Assembly (NCBI RefSeq): GCF_902859875.1
Contig: NZ_CADIKF010000038.1
Location: forward strand, 1 to 64,000
Length of the DNA: 64,000 nt
Origin: Paraburkholderia solisilvae
GTDB lineage: Bacteria; Pseudomonadota; Gammaproteobacteria; Burkholderiales; Burkholderiaceae
Reading direction: 5' to 3'
Part shown: positions 61,988 to 64,000 of the stretch, piece by piece
Position numbering within the stretch: position 1 is the stretch's first letter
How the letters are laid out: each line of letters opens with the position of its first letter
Program-made: the position numbers and the translations under genes
Notes under the pieces: generated by a model
The model's database searches: none
Seen by the model: only the letters and a program-made list of their open reading frames with translations
What the model was told of the DNA's origin: nothing

Positions 61988-62872
61988 TCAGCCCGGTTGC
62001 GGCGCCGATGCGACAAACGCGTCGCAGATCGCACTGCCGGTCGTGAACACCACGCCCGGCCGCGCATGGATGTGCGCGAGCGCTTCACGGAAGTAACGCA
62101 TCCGGTGCGGCACGCCCATGATGTACGGATGCACGACCAGCGCCATCACGCGCGGCTCCTTGTGCGCATCCGCGTATAGCTGCTCGAACTGGTCGATCGC
62201 GCGATCGCGATACTCGGCCGCGGCATGGTGCTGGATCAGCATCATCGCGACGTCGTTGCACTCCTGCGTGTACGGCACGCTGACAATCGGCTTGGTGCGC
62301 GTCTTCAGATACAGCGGCTGATCGTCGAGCACCCAGTCGCACACATAGTCATAGCCTTCCTCGACGAGGATGTCCGGCGTCTCCCAGGTTTCGGTCAGCC
62401 CCGGCCCGAGCCAGCCGCGCGGCGCCTGCCCGGTGAACGCGCGAATTGCTTCGGAGGTCTTGCGGATATCGGCGCGCTCGTCTTCCACCTTCTGCATGTT
62501 CTTCTGGCTGAAGCCGTGACCCATAAACTCCCAGCCGCGTTCGAGCGCCGCGCGCGAAATCGGCTCATAGCTGCGAATCGCCGAACCGTTGATCGCGAGT
62601 GCGGCGCGAATGCCGAGCGTGTCGAACACGTCGAGCATGCGCCAGAACGCGACGCGATTGCCGTATTCGTGCCATGCCCAGTTCGGCACGTCCGGTGTCG
62701 GCGAGCCGCCGGCGGGCGGCGTGAGCACCGTGCGCGGCATCGTTTCGCGCGGATTCCATTCCTCGATATTGACGATCACCCACACGGCGAGCCGCGCGCC
62801 GTCCGGCAACGCGAGCTTCGACCGCTCGACGATCGGCGAAAACGCGAGACGTTCGTTCGGTAGCAGGTTCAT
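61988..62872 (-). CDS. NodB-fold (polysaccharide deacetylase family) hydrolase, PuuE-like
   Basis: Seen: ATG 62872 with GAGGAAATC gives 294 aa. VWVIVNIEEWNP, AALAINGSAIRSYEPI, WEFMGHGFSQKNMQK and VVHPYIMGVPHRMRYF match the PuuE-type allantoinase/cyclic-amidase branch rather than chitin deacetylases. Known: these enzymes open ureide or imide rings. Its ATG overlaps the FAA-hydrolase-fold stop, so the two enzymes are made together; with the amidase this suggests stepwise opening of a cyclic amide. Confidence 0.85.
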   Translation of the reverse strand: MNLLPNERLAFSPIVERSKLALPDGARLAVWVIVNIEEWNPRETMPRTVLTPPAGGSPTPDVPNWAWHEYGNRVAFWRMLDVFDTLGIRAALAINGSAIRSYEPISRAALERGWEFMGHGFSQKNMQKVEDERADIRKTSEAIRAFTGQAPRGWLGPGLTETWETPDILVEEGYDYVCDWVLDDQPLYLKTRTKPIVSVPYTQECNDVAMMLIQHHAAAEYRDRAIDQFEQLYADAHKEPRVMALVVHPYIMGVPHRMRYFREALAHIHARPGVVFTTGSAICDAFVASAPQPG

Positions 62873-63570
62873 GATTTCCTCGAGCCGATGGTGAAATGGA
62901 TGGCGCCAAGCCCTTCGACCGCGCCTTCGATGCGATCGCCCGGCACGACCGGGCCGACGCCGGCAGGCGTGCCGGTGAAGATCAGGTCGCCCGCCTTCAG
63001 TTCGTATTGCGTGGACAGATTCGCGATGATCTCGGGCACGTTCCAGATCATCTGCGCGAGGTCGCCGGTTTGCCGCACCTCGCCGTTCACCGACAGCGTG
63101 ATGGCGCCGCGCCCGATATGCCCGACGCGCGCGACCGGATGCAGCGGGCCGCACGGCGCCGACGCATCGAACGACTTGCCCATCTCCCAGGGCAGCATGC
63201 GTTCGCGCATTTCGCGCTGGCGATCGCGCCGCGTCATGTCGATGCCGACCGCGTAGCCGAACACATGGTCAAGCGCTGCGGTAACCGGAATGTTCACGCC
63301 GTCGGCGCCGATCGCAACGACGAGTTCGATCTCATGCTGGAAGTCTTCGGTGCACGGCGGGTAAGCGAGCTCCGCGCCGTTCGCGACGACGGCGTCCGAC
63401 GGCTTCTGGAAAAAGAACGGCGGATCGCGCTCATCGCCCTCCTTCATTTCGCGAATGTGGTCGACGTAATTGCGGCCGACGCAGTACACGCGGCGCACCG
63501 GAAACGCACTGGCATCGCCGGCTATCGCGAGAACGGTGGTGGCCAATGAAACGGCATACGAAGCAGTCAA
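62869..63570 (-). CDS. Fumarylacetoacetate hydrolase-fold enzyme
   Basis: Seen: RVYCVGRNYVDHIREMKEG, FFFQKPSDAVV, FQHEIELVVAIG, YAVGIDMTRRDRQREMRE and LIFTGTPAGVGPVVPGD, the FAH family core with metal-binding Glu-x-Glu (EIE) and Asp. The best start is TTG 63570 with GGGGAGA six bases before it (233 aa); another TTG at 63621 is less likely. Known chemistry: C-C bond hydrolysis, decarboxylation or tautomerisation of keto-acids. First gene of the catabolic run, divergent from the GntR gene. Confidence 0.87.
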   Translation of the reverse strand: MTASYAVSLATTVLAIAGDASAFPVRRVYCVGRNYVDHIREMKEGDERDPPFFFQKPSDAVVANGAELAYPPCTEDFQHEIELVVAIGADGVNIPVTAALDHVFGYAVGIDMTRRDRQREMRERMLPWEMGKSFDASAPCGPLHPVARVGHIGRGAITLSVNGEVRQTGDLAQMIWNVPEIIANLSTQYELKAGDLIFTGTPAGVGPVVPGDRIEGAVEGLGAIHFTIGSRKS

Positions 63571-63640
63571 GCTTGTCTCCCCTGGTGGTGAAAGTTCGTC
63601 GGGGAAATGGTCTGTGTACAATATCGCCTTGTCAACGCTT

Positions 63641-63654
63641 AAGTGTATTCACTT
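63641..63654. promoter_or_regulatory. Candidate FCD/GntR operator
   Basis: AAGTGTATTCACTT has perfect five-base arms around TATT and lies between the divergent FAA-hydrolase-fold and GntR-type genes. A related half, AAGTGTGCTCATTACT, occurs at about 63794-63809 near a consensus -10 TATAAT (63814-63819) for the regulator. Confidence 0.55.
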
Positions 63655-63846
63655 TAGTGGGCACCGCAGCAATCTGTATTTGCTCAAATTGAGTGCTTGC
63701 TGCACCACGAAGCATAAGAACGTTGATCGCAAGCGCACACAAGTAGTGATGCGGAACGTGCGATTTGCATACTTTTGCGGCTTGATCACCCAGAAGTGTG
63801 CTCATTACTCATTTATAATCAGCCTCGTCTCCAGTCCGAGGACCTT

Positions 63847-64000
63847 ATGAACGAAAAAACCGCTGCCGCCACGCTGTCGGGCGAACTCGCCGAGCGCATA
63901 CGCCAGGAGCTGCTCGATGGCGTGCTTGCGGCTGGATCGCGCATCAATGAGGTGTCGCTGAGCCGGGAACTGGCGGTATCGCGCACACCGCTGCGAGCAG
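63847..64000 (+). CDS. GntR-family regulator, FCD type likely (partial, runs off the right edge)
   Basis: Seen: 51 codons from ATG 63847, with GAGGA just upstream. LSGELAERIRQELLDGVLAA and INEVSLSRELAVSRTPLRA form the GntR winged helix start. The effector domain is outside the window; the SRELAVSRTPLR-type pattern is common to the FadR/FCD group. Divergent position and the dyad between mark it as the likely regulator of the catabolic operon. Confidence 0.87.
   Translation, partial: MNEKTAAATLSGELAERIRQELLDGVLAAGSRINEVSLSRELAVSRTPLRA

Noticed and set aside
60608..62179. A 523-codon plus-strand frame
   Set aside because: Antisense to the MFS gene, composition Arg/Gln/His-rich, no ribosome site or family motif.

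Overview
The window reads like a secondary replicon or accessory region of a Burkholderiaceae bacterium, most like Paraburkholderia or Caballeronia. The grounds are high GC with strong third-position G/C, many LysR regulators, a Gram-negative porin, a DUF4148-type lipoprotein, DUF2252, SulP, entericidin and a type 2 ArgC. This assignment is inference from gene content; no database was searched.

1-17.8 kb is a worn, mosaic genomic island. A membrane cytochrome c5 gene and tRNA-Arg(CCG) lie at the left edge. The tRNA is entered from the right by an ORF that joins a TraG/VirD4 tail to the C-terminal part of a large serine recombinase. A frameshifted MobC-like remnant (13.6-13.9 kb), an HK97 capsid pseudogene (15.7-16.2 kb) and a partial copy of the tRNA 3' half (17752-17796) point to a decayed integrative, mobilisable element. 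Its cargo is mostly conflict genes: an OLD-nuclease/UvrD-helicase (Gabija-like) pair whose helicase has an in-frame TAG; an overlapping pair with a HEPN-type RNase motif and a PD-(D/E)XK-type nuclease motif; a DUF1778/GNAT toxin-antitoxin; and a DUF4145 protein. Inside it is a more A/T-rich cluster (10.0-13.05 kb): a 21-codon peptide ORF coupled to a VanX-like dipeptidase, a SAM methyltransferase and an Ate1-like aminoacyl-transferase, facing a PgeF-like laccase-domain gene. I do not recognise this cluster as a described system.

17.8-44 kb is ordinary accessory metabolism. It holds a LysR-led CoA-transferase/hydratase/MFS/hydrolase operon, an acetyltransferase, an exporter with a divergent LysR, argC with a divergent LysR, an Ig-like plus ice-binding (DUF3494) lipoprotein, a small His-rich secreted peptide, DUF2252, SulP, a GFA protein, an HSL-type esterase lacking its serine, a periplasmic molybdenum hydroxylase pair, and a NicO/DUF1007 metal pair. 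A second degenerate tRNA-Arg 3' end followed by a terminator lies at 44.2 kb.

44.3-53.9 kb carries an entericidin, a SymE-like protein, an unrecognised three-gene operon, an RMF-like protein, MarR (with dyads upstream), AraC and LacI regulators (the last beside paired operator-like sites), a second GFA protein, and a peroxiredoxin with a divergent LysR.

53.9-64 kb is a catabolic locus, nearly all on the minus strand and apparently controlled by a divergent FCD/GntR regulator at the right edge. FAA-hydrolase-fold and NodB-fold enzymes overlap by 4 bases, followed by MFS, NMT1-type binding protein, porin, polar amino-acid binding protein, a fused permease-ATPase and an acetamidase/formamidase. 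Uptake plus amide hydrolysis suggests use of an amide- or ring-nitrogen compound; the substrate cannot be read from sequence.
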